Positions 50,677 through 59,612 of a stretch of DNA of 64,000 nucleotides are shown here, in pieces (within the stretch, counting starts at the first letter, position 1; each line of letters opens with the position of its first letter). Both the position numbers and the translations under genes were made by a program. A model generated the notes under the pieces. The model did no database searches. It had not been told where the DNA came from and saw only the letters and a program-made list of their open reading frames with translations. The stretch comes from Actinomadura rudentiformis (GTDB lineage Bacteria; Actinomycetota; Actinomycetes; Streptosporangiales; Streptosporangiaceae): NCBI RefSeq assembly GCF_008923185.1, contig NZ_WBMT01000001.1, positions 496,001-560,000 of the forward strand, in the 5' to 3' direction.

Positions 50677-51500
50677 TGTGGGGTGCCGTCCGTTCCCGCG
50701 ACATGGAGCGGCACGCCGCGTGCGCGCAGGCCCTCCACCGTTGCCCTTGGCGTCTCGGCGTCCACGATGACCAGGTCGAACGCGGTGAGGGGGGCCAGCT
50801 GGTAGAGGCCGTTCTTGGCGAACTTGCTGTGGTCGACGAGCAGCACGCGGCGGTCGGCCGACTCCATCAGCGCGCGCTTGACCGCGACCGTCTCCTGGGA
50901 CTGGTGATAGCAGTGGCCGTTCGTGATCGCGGTCGTGGACATGAACAGGATGTCCGCGTGCAGTGACCGGATGGCCTCGCTCGTGCGCAGGCCGAGGAAG
51001 GCGTCGTAGGCGGGATAGTACGCGCCGCCCAGGGCGATGAGGTCGACCCCGGGTTCGCCCGCCAGGAGGTTGACGGCGGTGAGGAAGTTGGTGATCACCG
51101 TGAGCGGGCCGCGGGCGGGCAGCAGACCGGCGACCGCCAGCCCGGTGGTGCTCTCGTCGATCATGACCGAGGCGCCCGTCTCCACGAGGCTCTCCGCGGC
51201 CCGGGCCAGCTGCTGCTTCTCGTCCGACATCGCCTGGAGGCGGTGGCGCACGTCGCCGTGGTGCACGGCGGACGGTTCGGCGGTGGCGCCGCCCCGGACC
51301 TTGCGGAGCCAGCCGCGGCTCTGCAACTCGTCGAGGTCGCGGTGGATGGTCATGAGGCTGACGCCGTAGGCTTCGGCCAGGTCCTTGGCCTGGACGAATC
51401 CGTCGTCCGCCACCCGCCGCCGGATCCCTTCGCGGCGGTCCCGCGCGCCCCCGCCGTCGTTCGCGCCGGGCGTTCTGGCAGTGGATTCGTCGTCTGTCAC
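50664..51500 (-). CDS. DeoR/GlpR-family transcriptional regulator
   Basis: 278 residues with the ATG at 51500. The N-terminal DeoR helix-turn-helix reads RREGIRRRVADDGFVQAKDLAEAYGVSLMTIHRDLDEL, then LRKVRGGA. The C-terminal part is the sugar-phosphate sensor of the ISOCOT fold (TVITNFLTAVNLLAG, DHSKFAKNGLYQLAPL). Such proteins repress sugar-use operons until a phosphorylated sugar binds. It is divergent from the ABC importer operon across 252 bp with clear operator-like repeats, and co-transcribed with the creatininase-type gene. Confidence 0.93.
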   Translation of the reverse strand: MTDDESTARTPGANDGGGARDRREGIRRRVADDGFVQAKDLAEAYGVSLMTIHRDLDELQSRGWLRKVRGGATAEPSAVHHGDVRHRLQAMSDEKQQLARAAESLVETGASVMIDESTTGLAVAGLLPARGPLTVITNFLTAVNLLAGEPGVDLIALGGAYYPAYDAFLGLRTSEAIRSLHADILFMSTTAITNGHCYHQSQETVAVKRALMESADRRVLLVDHSKFAKNGLYQLAPLTAFDLVIVDAETPRATVEGLRARGVPLHVAGTDGTPQWTT

Positions 51501-51533
51501 CGGGCTGCGCCCTCTCGCTCGGCACGATCACGC

Positions 51534-51636
51534 TGATGTGAAGTAGATGTGAAGATAACACACCCCCTTCGGGGTGGACGGCCCGCTCCTTGCCCAGGTT
51601 GGCACGCTCCATCAACTTCACTTCACGTGTTATCAC
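51534..51636. promoter_or_regulatory. DeoR operator region of the sugar island
   Basis: Two related sites face each other: GATGTGAAGTAGATGTGAAG followed by ATAACACAC (51534-51562), and AACTTCACTTCACGTGTTAT followed by CAC (51614-51636). Both hold a doubled TTCAC/GTGAA element next to GTGTTAT/ATAACAC, in opposite order, and lie between the divergent DeoR and importer genes. Such AT-richer repeats are typical DeoR targets. Confidence 0.6.
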
Positions 51637-51752
51637 GGCCCTGAGTGTTAAGTTCTCGCCGAATATTGACACTTCTGCCGGGAATCGTGTTGTGTTCATC
51701 ACCGCAGCTCAGACGCCGCCCCTCTGCCCGGGCGGGACCCCGAGGAGAAGCA

Positions 51753-52826
51753 GTGAAGATGCCTCACTTCAAAGCGTTCGCCGCGACCGCCGCCGCCCTG
51801 GCCGTGCTCGCCCCCGTGGCGGCCTGCTCGTCCGGCGGCTCGGGCGGCTCCGGCGGTGCCAAGGGCGCCAAGATCGCCTTCCTGATGCCCGACATCGCCT
51901 CCACCCGGTACGAGCTGTACGACGCGCCGCTGTTCAAGGCCAAGATCAAGCAGCTGTGCGGCGACTGCGAGGTGCTCTACCAGAACGCCAACGCCGACGC
52001 AGCCAAGCAGCAGCAACAGGCCAACTCGGTGCTCGCGCAGGGCGTCAAGGCGATCGTCATCGACCCGGTCGACTCCGCCGCGGCGGCCTCCACCGTGCGG
52101 ATGGCGCAGTCGCGCAAGGTGCCGATCATCGCCTACGACCGGCCGATCCCGGCGGCGAAGGCCGACTACTACATCTCGTTCGACAACGAGAAGATCGGCT
52201 CGATGATCGCCCAGTCGCTGGTCGACCACCTGAAGAAGACCAAGGCGCAGGGCGGCCTCCTCCAGGTCAACGGCTCGCCGACCGACGCCGCCGCCGGGCT
52301 CATCAAGAAGGGCGTCCACAGCTCGGTCGACACCAGCGGCTTCAAGCTGCTCGCCGAGTACGACACCCCGGGCTGGGAGCCGAGCAAGGCCCAGGACTGG
52401 GTGAGCGGCCAGATCAGCAAGTTCCGCGGCCAGATCGCGGGCGTGGTCGCCGCCAACGACGGCACCGGCGGCGGCAGCATCGCCGCGTTCAAGGCGGCCG
52501 GGCAGAAGGTCCCGCCGGTCACCGGCAACGACGCCGAGCTCGCCGCCGCCCAGCGGATCATCGCCGGCGACCAGTACAACACGATCTCCAAGCCGATCAA
52601 GATCGTGGCCGAGGCGGCCGCCAACGCCGCGTACCAGTTCGTCGAGGGCAAGACGCCGAAGGGCAACACCACGCTCTTCAACACCCCGTCGGAGCTCTTC
52701 ACGCCGACCGTCGTCACCAAGGACAACATCGCCGAGGTCCTGTTCGCCCCGGGCGGCGCGCTCAAGGTCTCGGACGTGTGCACCGCCAACTACAAGGCCG
52801 CCTGCGACAAGCTCGGCCTCAAGTGA
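51753..52826 (+). CDS. sugar ABC transporter substrate-binding lipoprotein, XylF-like
   Basis: 357 residues from the GTG at 51753, with GAGGAG five bases upstream. The signal ends in a lipobox (APVAACSSGG), so it is anchored outside the cell by a lipidated Cys. The rest is a periplasmic-binding type I fold (KIAFLMPDIASTRYELYD, GVKAIVIDPVDS, IIAYDRPI, AGVVAANDGTGGGSIAAFK) most like the D-xylose binding protein group. The actual sugar or polyol is not certain. It is first in an operon with ATPase and permease. Confidence 0.92.
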   Translation: MKMPHFKAFAATAAALAVLAPVAACSSGGSGGSGGAKGAKIAFLMPDIASTRYELYDAPLFKAKIKQLCGDCEVLYQNANADAAKQQQQANSVLAQGVKAIVIDPVDSAAAASTVRMAQSRKVPIIAYDRPIPAAKADYYISFDNEKIGSMIAQSLVDHLKKTKAQGGLLQVNGSPTDAAAGLIKKGVHSSVDTSGFKLLAEYDTPGWEPSKAQDWVSGQISKFRGQIAGVVAANDGTGGGSIAAFKAAGQKVPPVTGNDAELAAAQRIIAGDQYNTISKPIKIVAEAAANAAYQFVEGKTPKGNTTLFNTPSELFTPTVVTKDNIAEVLFAPGGALKVSDVCTANYKAACDKLGLK

Positions 52827-52834
52827 GCTCACTC

Positions 52835-53683
52835 ATGACCGCTTCTTCCGTTTCTCCCGCGGCCACCATGACGGCACCGCTGTTGTCGCTGCGCGGGATC
52901 ACCAAGTCCTTCGGCGCGGTCGCCGCGCTGACCGACGTGGACCTGGACGTGGCGGCCGGCGAGGTCGTCGCCCTGGTGGGCGACAACGGCGCCGGGAAGT
53001 CCACCCTGGTCAAGGTGCTCTCGGGCGTGCACGCCCCGGACTCGGGGACCATCACCTTCGAGTCCGAGGAGGTGAGCATCCCCAGCCCGGCGGCCGCCCA
53101 GCAGCTCGGCATCGCCACCGTCTTCCAGGACCTGGCGCTCTGCGAGAACCTCAATGTGATCGAGAACCTGTTCCTCGGACGCGAGCTGCGCGGGCACCGC
53201 CTCGACGACGTGAGGATGGAGGTCCGGTCGCGGGAACTGCTCCAGCAGCTCTCGGCCAAGATCCCCTCGGTGCGGGCGCCGATCGCCGCGCTCTCGGGCG
53301 GCCAGCGGCAGACCGTGGCGATCGCCCGGTCGCTGCTGGGCGACCCGAAGGTCATCATCCTGGACGAGCCCACGGCCGCGCTCGGCGTGGCCCAGACGGC
53401 CGAGGTGCTCAACCTGATCGACCGGCTCCGGGAACGCGGCCACGGCGTCATCATGATCAGCCACAACATGGCCGACGTGACGGCCGTCGCCGACCGGGTC
53501 GTGGTGCTCCGGCTCGGCCGCAACAACGGCGTGTTCGACGCCGAGACCGTGACCGCCGAGGAGCTGGTCACCGCCATCACCGGAGCGTCCGACAACGCGG
53601 TCACCCGGCGCTCGGCGCGCCGCCGCCGTGGGGCCGCGGGCGCGCCGGCCGGAGTCACGAAGGAGGGGACGGACGATGAGTGA
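52835..53683 (+). CDS. sugar ABC transporter ATP-binding protein, single domain
   Basis: 282 residues from the ATG at 52835. Walker A GDNGAGKST, Q-loop VFQDLALCENL, signature LSGGQRQTVAIA, Walker B VIILDEPTAALG and H-loop SHNMADV are all present. It has one ATPase domain, not the two of RbsA/XylG, as in FrcA-type importers. The D-N in place of P-N in the Walker A loop is typical for sugar importers of the CUT2 class. It overlaps the permease gene by eight bases. Confidence 0.94.
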   Translation: MTASSVSPAATMTAPLLSLRGITKSFGAVAALTDVDLDVAAGEVVALVGDNGAGKSTLVKVLSGVHAPDSGTITFESEEVSIPSPAAAQQLGIATVFQDLALCENLNVIENLFLGRELRGHRLDDVRMEVRSRELLQQLSAKIPSVRAPIAALSGGQRQTVAIARSLLGDPKVIILDEPTAALGVAQTAEVLNLIDRLRERGHGVIMISHNMADVTAVADRVVVLRLGRNNGVFDAETVTAEELVTAITGASDNAVTRRSARRRRGAAGAPAGVTKEGTDDE

Positions 53684-54926
53684 TCTCGACACGGTGGAGG
53701 CGGTCGCCCCGGCGGCGGCCGAGTTCGACCCCGACCGGCCGCGCGGGTTCCGGGGCACGCTGACAGTGCTCGGCGAGCGTTTCCGCGGCGGTGACCTCGG
53801 CGTGGCGCCGGTGGTCGCCGGGCTGATCGTGATCTGGACGGTGATGCAGAGCCTCAACCCGATCTTCCTGTCCAGCACCAACCTGGTGAACCTCGCGATC
53901 GAGTGCGTGCCGGTCGGCATCATCGCGCTCGGCGTGATGTTCATGCTGCTGGTCGGCCAGATCGATCTGTCCGTCGGCTCGATCAGCGGCCTGAGCGCGG
54001 CGGTCACCGCGGTGTTGTTCGTCGACCAGGGCTTGTCGCCATGGCTGGCCGTGGCGGGCGCGGTCCTGCTGGCGTGCCTGATCGGCTGGCTGTACGCGCA
54101 GGTGTTCAACCGTCTGGGTGTGCCGAGCTTCGTCATCACGCTGGCCGGTCTGCTCGGATTCCTCGGCGTGCAGTTGTGGATGCTGGGGGCGAAGGGCTCG
54201 ATCAACCTGCCGTTCGACTCCGGTCTCGTCACCTTCGCCCAGCTGCAGTTCGTGCCGCCGTGGCTCTCGTACGCCCTGGTCGCGGCGGGCGCCGTCGCGC
54301 TCTTCGCCAGCGGGTACGCACGCGCCTCGGCCCGCCGCAGCGCGGGCCTCCCGGCGACGTCGACCCAGGCACTGCTGCTGCGGAGCGCCGTGCTGCTGGT
54401 CGGTCTGGGGGCGGCGGTCTGGTACCTCAACCGGGACCGCGGCGTAGGCTGGATGTTCGTGCTCTTCCTCGGCCTCGTGCTGGTGACGCACTACGTCCTC
54501 TCCCGGACGAAGTACGGCAAGTCGCTGTACGCGGTGGGGGGCAACGTCGAGGCGGCCCGGCGCGCGGGGATCAACGTCAAGGCGATCTACGCCTCGGCCT
54601 TCATGTTGTGCACCACCCTCGCCGCGATCGGCGGCGTGCTCGCCGCGGCGCGGCTGGCGGCGGCCAACCAGAGCAGCGGGGGCGGCGACGTCAACCTCAA
54701 CGCGATCGCGGCCGCGGTCATCGGCGGCACGAGCCTGTTCGGCGGCCGGGGCAGCGCGTTCGCGGCGCTGCTCGGCATCGTCGTCATCCAGTCGATCTCC
54801 AGCGGCCTCACGCTGCTGAACCTGGACTCCTCGTACCGGTTCATGGTCACCGGGGCCGTGCTGCTCCTCGCGGTGGCGCTGGACTCGGTCGCCCGCCGTT
54901 CCCGTGCCTCCAGCGGGCGGGCGTGA
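53676..54926 (+). CDS. sugar ABC transporter permease, XylH-like
   Basis: 416 residues from the ATG at 53676 (GGAGGGGACGG upstream). About ten to twelve membrane helices; the CUT2 permease signatures are GQIDLSVGSISGL and, later, AVGGNVEAARRAGINVK, with GGTSLFGGRGS near the end. A longer middle part and its size point to the XylH group. It forms the channel of the importer; as a homodimer it would suffice. Its stop overlaps the following kinase start by one base (TGATG). Confidence 0.94.
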   Translation: MSDLDTVEAVAPAAAEFDPDRPRGFRGTLTVLGERFRGGDLGVAPVVAGLIVIWTVMQSLNPIFLSSTNLVNLAIECVPVGIIALGVMFMLLVGQIDLSVGSISGLSAAVTAVLFVDQGLSPWLAVAGAVLLACLIGWLYAQVFNRLGVPSFVITLAGLLGFLGVQLWMLGAKGSINLPFDSGLVTFAQLQFVPPWLSYALVAAGAVALFASGYARASARRSAGLPATSTQALLLRSAVLLVGLGAAVWYLNRDRGVGWMFVLFLGLVLVTHYVLSRTKYGKSLYAVGGNVEAARRAGINVKAIYASAFMLCTTLAAIGGVLAAARLAAANQSSGGGDVNLNAIAAAVIGGTSLFGGRGSAFAALLGIVVIQSISSGLTLLNLDSSYRFMVTGAVLLLAVALDSVARRSRASSGRA

Positions 54927-56455
54927 TGGCCGTCATCTGTGTCGACGCCGGCACCACGATGATCAAGGTGGTCGGCTATGACGACGCGGGCGCTGAGCTC
55001 GCCGTCGTCCGGCAGCCCACCGAGGTCCGGAGCCCGGAGCCGGGCTGGGCCGAGCAGGACATGCCGTCGGTCTGGCAGGCCGTGGTCCGCGGCGTCCGCG
55101 AGGTCCTCGACGTGATCGGCACCGACGTGATCGGCACCGGCGTGACGTACGTGGCGCTGACCGCGCAGGGCGACGGGAGCTGGCTGGTCGACGCCAACGG
55201 CGAGCCGACCGGGCCGGCGATCCTCTGGAACGACGGCCGGGCCGGCTCGATCGTCGAACGGTGGGTGGAGTCGGGCGTGCTGCGCGAGGCGTTCCGCGTG
55301 AACGGGTCGCTGGCGTTCGCGGGCCTGCCGAGCGGGATCCTCACCTGGCTGCGCGAGCACGACCCGGAGCGGCTCGACCGGTCGGCGGCGACGCTGACCT
55401 GCGGGGGCTGGATCTTCTCCCGCCTCACCGGTGCGGTGGCCGTGGACGGGTCGGACGCCTCCGTCCCGTTCATGGACATCCGGGCACGCGAGTACTCGGC
55501 CGAGCTGTTCCGCGTCTACGACATGGAGTGGGCGCGTCCGCTCCTTCCGAGGCTGCTCGCAGACGACGACAGGGTCGCCGGGCTGACGGCTTCCGCGGCC
55601 TCCGAGCTGGGCCTGCCCGCCGGCACGCCCGTCGTCCTGGCGCCGTACGACATCGCCACGACCGCCATCGGTGTCGGCGCGGTGGACGTCGGACAGTCGT
55701 GCGTCATCCTGGGGACCACACTGTGCACCGAGATGGTGGTCGACGCGCCGCGGCTTGACGGCGAGCCGTCGGGCCTCACGGTCGCGATGGGCCTTCCGGG
55801 GCGCTATCTGCGGGCGTTCCCGACCCTCGCGGGGGGCCAGGTGATCGACTGGGCGTGCCGCCTGCTCGGGCTGGCGGACGATCCCGCCGGCCTCTCCGAA
55901 CTGGCCGCGCAGGCCCCGGCCGGTGCGAACGGCCTGGTGTTCCTGCCGTACCTGTCGCCCGCCGGCGAACGCGCCCCGTTCCTCGACCCCCAGGCGCGCG
56001 GCGCGTTCCACGGGCTCACCGTGGATCATGAACGGGAGGACCTGGCGCGTGCCGTGCTCGAAGGGCTGAGCCTGGTGGTGCGCGACTGCCTGACCGCCAC
56101 CGGGACCCGGCCCACCGAGCTGCGGGTGAGCGGCGGCGGCTCGGCCAGCCCGGTATGGCTCCAGCTGATGGCCGACGTCACGGGCGTCCCGGTCGTGCGT
56201 ACGGCCGACGCCGAGGCGGGTGCGCGCGGCGCGTTCCTCATCGGACTGCTCGCCACCGGCCAGGCGGCGAGCGCGCGGGAAGCCGCCGACGCGCATGTCC
56301 GCGTCGGTGACGCCTACGAGCCCGACCCGTCCCGTGCCGCCGCGTACAACCGTCTCTACCAGGACTTTCTCGATGTCCGGACGGCCGCGGCGGCGACGTG
56401 GCCGATCCTCGCGGCGATGCGGGACCGGAACCGATCCGACGGGGGGAATCGGTGA
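54926..56455 (+). CDS. FGGY-family carbohydrate kinase (first copy)
   Basis: 509 residues from the ATG at 54926. The ATP-phosphate motif VDAGTTMIKVV opens the chain; the substrate region reads PGWAEQDMPSVWQAV, WNDGRAGSIVERW; the catalytic Asp is in APYDIATTAIG; the C-terminal adenosine motif is RVSGGGSASPVWLQLMADVTG. The fold is like xylulokinase and L-ribulokinase, but the substrate cannot be read from sequence. It follows the importer directly, so it should phosphorylate the imported compound. A second FGGY kinase follows at once. Confidence 0.92.
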   Translation: MAVICVDAGTTMIKVVGYDDAGAELAVVRQPTEVRSPEPGWAEQDMPSVWQAVVRGVREVLDVIGTDVIGTGVTYVALTAQGDGSWLVDANGEPTGPAILWNDGRAGSIVERWVESGVLREAFRVNGSLAFAGLPSGILTWLREHDPERLDRSAATLTCGGWIFSRLTGAVAVDGSDASVPFMDIRAREYSAELFRVYDMEWARPLLPRLLADDDRVAGLTASAASELGLPAGTPVVLAPYDIATTAIGVGAVDVGQSCVILGTTLCTEMVVDAPRLDGEPSGLTVAMGLPGRYLRAFPTLAGGQVIDWACRLLGLADDPAGLSELAAQAPAGANGLVFLPYLSPAGERAPFLDPQARGAFHGLTVDHEREDLARAVLEGLSLVVRDCLTATGTRPTELRVSGGGSASPVWLQLMADVTGVPVVRTADAEAGARGAFLIGLLATGQAASAREAADAHVRVGDAYEPDPSRAAAYNRLYQDFLDVRTAAAATWPILAAMRDRNRSDGGNR

Positions 56456-57948
56456 CCCGGCGACGACACCGGGCCGGCGACGTGTGGGTGGGGGTGGACC
56501 TCGGGACCCAGAGCGTTCGCGCCCTGGCCGTGACCGCCACCGGCGAGGTCGCCGGATCCGGCAGCCGGAGGCTCACGAGCCTGCGGGACGGCCCCCGCCA
56601 CGAACAAGACCCGGAGGAATGGTGGCGGGCCGTGGGGGAGGCGTGCCGTGCGGCCTTGCGCGACATCCCCGGAGAGGCCGTCCGCGCGGTCGCCGTGGAC
56701 GGCACGTCCGGGACCGTCCTCCTCACCGATCCCGATGGCCGTCCGCTGACACCTGCCTTGATGTACGACGACGCCCGTGCCGCCGACCAGGTGCGGCGCG
56801 CGGACGCGGCCGGGGGAGAGGTGTGGCGGCGGCTCGGATACCAGCGCATGCAGCCCGCGTGGGCGCTCCCCAAACTGCTGTGGCTGCTGAACGACCAGCC
56901 CGGCAGCGCCGAAAAGGCGCGCCTCGCGCACCAGGTCGACTTCGTCAACCGGCGGCTCGCCGGGCACGCCGTCGCCACGGACCTGAGCAACGCGCTCAAG
57001 ACAGGTGCGGATCTGATCGCCGAGACCTGGCCGGAAGCGGTGTTCGAGGAGCTCGGGGTGCCCGCCGGACTGCTCCCACCCTTGGAACGTTCCGGCTCCG
57101 TCCTCGGCACCGTCTGCGCCGAAGCCGCCGACGCGACCGGCCTGCCTGCCGGCATCCCCCTCGTCGCCGGATGCACCGACGGCTGCGCCGCACAGCTCGG
57201 CACGGGACGGCTCACCGTCGGCTCCTGGAACTCCGTGCTCGGCACGACCCTGGTGCTCAAGGGCGTCACCACCGAACTGATCCAGGATCCGCTCGGCGTC
57301 GTCTACTCGCACAAGGCACCGGACGGGGGATGGCTCCCCGGCGGCGCGTCCAGCACCGGAGCGGGGATCATCAGCCGTGACTTCCCGGATCGCGACCTCG
57401 ACGAGCTGACCCGCGCGGCGCGTGGCCACGAACCGGCCCGGACGCTCACGTATCCGCTCGTCTCCGCCGGAGAACGATTCCCTTTCGTCGCACCGGAGGC
57501 GCGCGGCTTCGTCCTCGACGAGGACGCGGACGAGGGCGACCGGTTCGCGTCGGTGCTCCAAGGCATCGGTTACGTCGAGCGGCTCTGTTTCGACTACCTG
57601 GACATGCTGGGCGCGCCGATCGGGGGTGACCTGACGTTGACGGGGGGATCGACGAAGAGCACGTACTGGTGCCGGTTGCGGGCAGACATCCTCGGGCGGC
57701 CGGTGCTCCTGCCCGAGCAGGCCGAGCCCGCCCTGGGCGCGGCCGTGCTGGCCGCCGCCGCGTCGACCGGACGGGGGGTCGCCGAGACCGCCGCGTCCAT
57801 GGTCCGCGTCCGGGAGACCATCGATCCCCGCCCGACCCACACCGCCCGCTTCGACGACGGCTACCTCAGGCTCGTCGCGGAGCTCGAACGGCGCGGCTGG
57901 CTGTCGCCGGCCGTCGCCGCACACGCACGGGAAAGGACGCCCCGATGA
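56452..57948 (+). CDS. FGGY-family carbohydrate kinase (second copy)
   Basis: 498 residues from the GTG at 56452 (GGGGGG upstream, GTGA overlap with the first kinase). Motifs: VGVDLGTQSVRALAV, DGTSGTVLLTD, MYDDARAADQV, catalytic Asp in AGCTDGCAAQLGTG and TLTGGSTKSTYWCRLRADI. It differs strongly from the first copy, so it is not a recent duplicate; it may act on another pathway intermediate or another sugar isomer. It overlaps the histidine phosphatase gene by four bases. Confidence 0.92.
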   Translation: MTRRRHRAGDVWVGVDLGTQSVRALAVTATGEVAGSGSRRLTSLRDGPRHEQDPEEWWRAVGEACRAALRDIPGEAVRAVAVDGTSGTVLLTDPDGRPLTPALMYDDARAADQVRRADAAGGEVWRRLGYQRMQPAWALPKLLWLLNDQPGSAEKARLAHQVDFVNRRLAGHAVATDLSNALKTGADLIAETWPEAVFEELGVPAGLLPPLERSGSVLGTVCAEAADATGLPAGIPLVAGCTDGCAAQLGTGRLTVGSWNSVLGTTLVLKGVTTELIQDPLGVVYSHKAPDGGWLPGGASSTGAGIISRDFPDRDLDELTRAARGHEPARTLTYPLVSAGERFPFVAPEARGFVLDEDADEGDRFASVLQGIGYVERLCFDYLDMLGAPIGGDLTLTGGSTKSTYWCRLRADILGRPVLLPEQAEPALGAAVLAAAASTGRGVAETAASMVRVRETIDPRPTHTARFDDGYLRLVAELERRGWLSPAVAAHARERTPR

Positions 57949-58565
57949 CCCGACTGGTTCTGGTGCGCCACGGCGAGACCACGTGGCATGCGGAGAACCG
58001 CTACGCGGGGGTCACAGACGTTCCGCTCACCCCGCGCGGTTTCGACCAGGCACGCCAGCTCGCTGACTGGGCGAGGACGGCCGAGATCGCCGCCATCTGG
58101 TCGTCGGACCTGACACGGGCACGGCTGACGGCCGCCCCCTGCGCCGAGGCGGCAGGGCTTCCGCTCCAGATCGACCAACGGCTCCGCGAGCTGAACTTCG
58201 GACGCGCGGAGGGCCTCACGCGGGCGGAGATGAGCCAGCGGTTCCCTGAAGCCCTCCAGGCGTTCCACGCCGATCCGGTGAACGACCACCTGCCCGGGGG
58301 AGAGGACCCCGCCGCCGCTGCGGCGCGCTTCACCGCCTGCCTGAACGACATCGTCAGCCGGCATCCCGACGACCGGGTGCTCGTGATCGCCCACACCACG
58401 GCGATCCGCCTGGCCCTGTGCACCCTCCTGGGGCTGCCCCTGCCGGACTACCGGCGGCTGTTCCCGTCCGTGCGCAACTGTGCCCTGAATGAGGTCCGCG
58501 TCGAGGACGGTGAGGTCGCCCTCCTCGCGTTCAACACCCCGATCGAAGCCCTGGAGCCGCAATGA
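57945..58565 (+). CDS. histidine phosphatase-family protein
   Basis: 206 residues from the ATG at 57945 (GAAAGGA upstream). The catalytic RHG appears as LVLVRHGETTWHAENRYAG, the second acidic region as LRELNFGRAEGLTRAEM, and the second His as VIAHTTAIRLAL. This fits cofactor-independent phosphoglycerate mutase-like phosphatases that dephosphorylate sugar or polyol phosphates. A phosphatase behind two kinases in one operon suggests removal of an overflow or dead-end phosphate, or a late step of the pathway. Confidence 0.9.
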   Translation: MTRLVLVRHGETTWHAENRYAGVTDVPLTPRGFDQARQLADWARTAEIAAIWSSDLTRARLTAAPCAEAAGLPLQIDQRLRELNFGRAEGLTRAEMSQRFPEALQAFHADPVNDHLPGGEDPAAAAARFTACLNDIVSRHPDDRVLVIAHTTAIRLALCTLLGLPLPDYRRLFPSVRNCALNEVRVEDGEVALLAFNTPIEALEPQ

Positions 58566-59602
58566 CCGTCCGTGTCCTGGCCGCCGGTGATCACTTCGTG
58601 CTCAACCGGCTGCTCATCGACGCGATCCGTGCCGAAGCCCCCTCCGCCGACCTGGCCTTCACCGAGCTGACCCTGCCCTGGCCGGTCGAGCCGTTCGGCC
58701 GGGTCGCCGAGGTGGACGAGGCGTCCGGCACCGAGGACCAGCTGATCGAGGCCCTCCAGGGAGCGGAGATCTGCGTGACCCAGATGGCCCCGCTCACCCG
58801 CCGGATCCTGAAGGCGTCGCCGGACCTCCGCCTCTTCGGCGTGAGCCGGGGCGGCCCGATCAACGCCAACCTGGAGGTCGCGGCCGAGCACGGCGTGGCC
58901 GTCTGCAACGCCCCCGGCCGCAACGCCGGCGCGACCGCCGAGCACACCCTGGGCATGATCATGGCCGCCGCCCGCCGCATCCCCCAGACGCACACCGACC
59001 TGCACACCGGCCAGTGGCGCAGCGACTACTACCGCTACGAGGCCGTCGGCCCCGAACTGGACGGCAGCACGGTCGGCCTGGTCGGCTGCGGCGCCGTAGG
59101 ACGCCGCGTGGCCCGCATGCTGAGCGCCCTGGGGGCGCACGTCCTCGTCTACGACCCGTACACCGACCTGGGCGACCTGGCCGAATCGGTCACTCTGGAA
59201 GAACTCCTGACCCGCGCGCAGATAGTGACGCTCCACGCCCGCGTAACCCCCGAGACCACCGGCATGATCGGCGCCCCCCAGATCGCGGCGATGCCCCCAG
59301 GCGCCATCATCGTGAACTGCGCCCGTGGCGCCCTTCTCGACTACGACGCGGTCTGCGACGCCCTCGACTCCGGCCACCTCTTCGGCGCGGCCTTCGACGT
59401 CTTCCCCGAGGAGCCGATCCCGCCGAGCTCCCGCCTCCTCTCGACCCCCAACATCACCCTCACCCCGCACCTGGCGGGCGCGAGCAAGCAAACCGCCGCC
59501 AACGCCGCCCGCATCATCGCGCAGGAGGTCGGACGCTACCTGCGCGGCGAACCCCTGGCCCATTCCGCCAACGGCCTGGAAAAGCCCTTTGTTCGCAATT
59601 AG
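58562..59602 (+). CDS. D-2-hydroxyacid dehydrogenase (phosphoglycerate-dehydrogenase type)
   Basis: 346 residues from the ATG at 58562, overlapping the phosphatase stop by four bases. The NAD site VGLVGCGAVGRRVARML and the catalytic set Arg (NCARGALLDYD), Glu (FPEEPIPPSS) and His (TPHLAGASK) are complete. It would oxidise or reduce a 2-hydroxyacid with NAD(P). As the last gene of the sugar island, it probably acts on the acid formed from the kinased or cleaved sugar. Its stop lies ten bases from the convergent sigma factor stop. Confidence 0.92.
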   Translation: MTVRVLAAGDHFVLNRLLIDAIRAEAPSADLAFTELTLPWPVEPFGRVAEVDEASGTEDQLIEALQGAEICVTQMAPLTRRILKASPDLRLFGVSRGGPINANLEVAAEHGVAVCNAPGRNAGATAEHTLGMIMAAARRIPQTHTDLHTGQWRSDYYRYEAVGPELDGSTVGLVGCGAVGRRVARMLSALGAHVLVYDPYTDLGDLAESVTLEELLTRAQIVTLHARVTPETTGMIGAPQIAAMPPGAIIVNCARGALLDYDAVCDALDSGHLFGAAFDVFPEEPIPPSSRLLSTPNITLTPHLAGASKQTAANAARIIAQEVGRYLRGEPLAHSANGLEKPFVRN

Positions 59603-59612
59603 CCCGTAAGGC

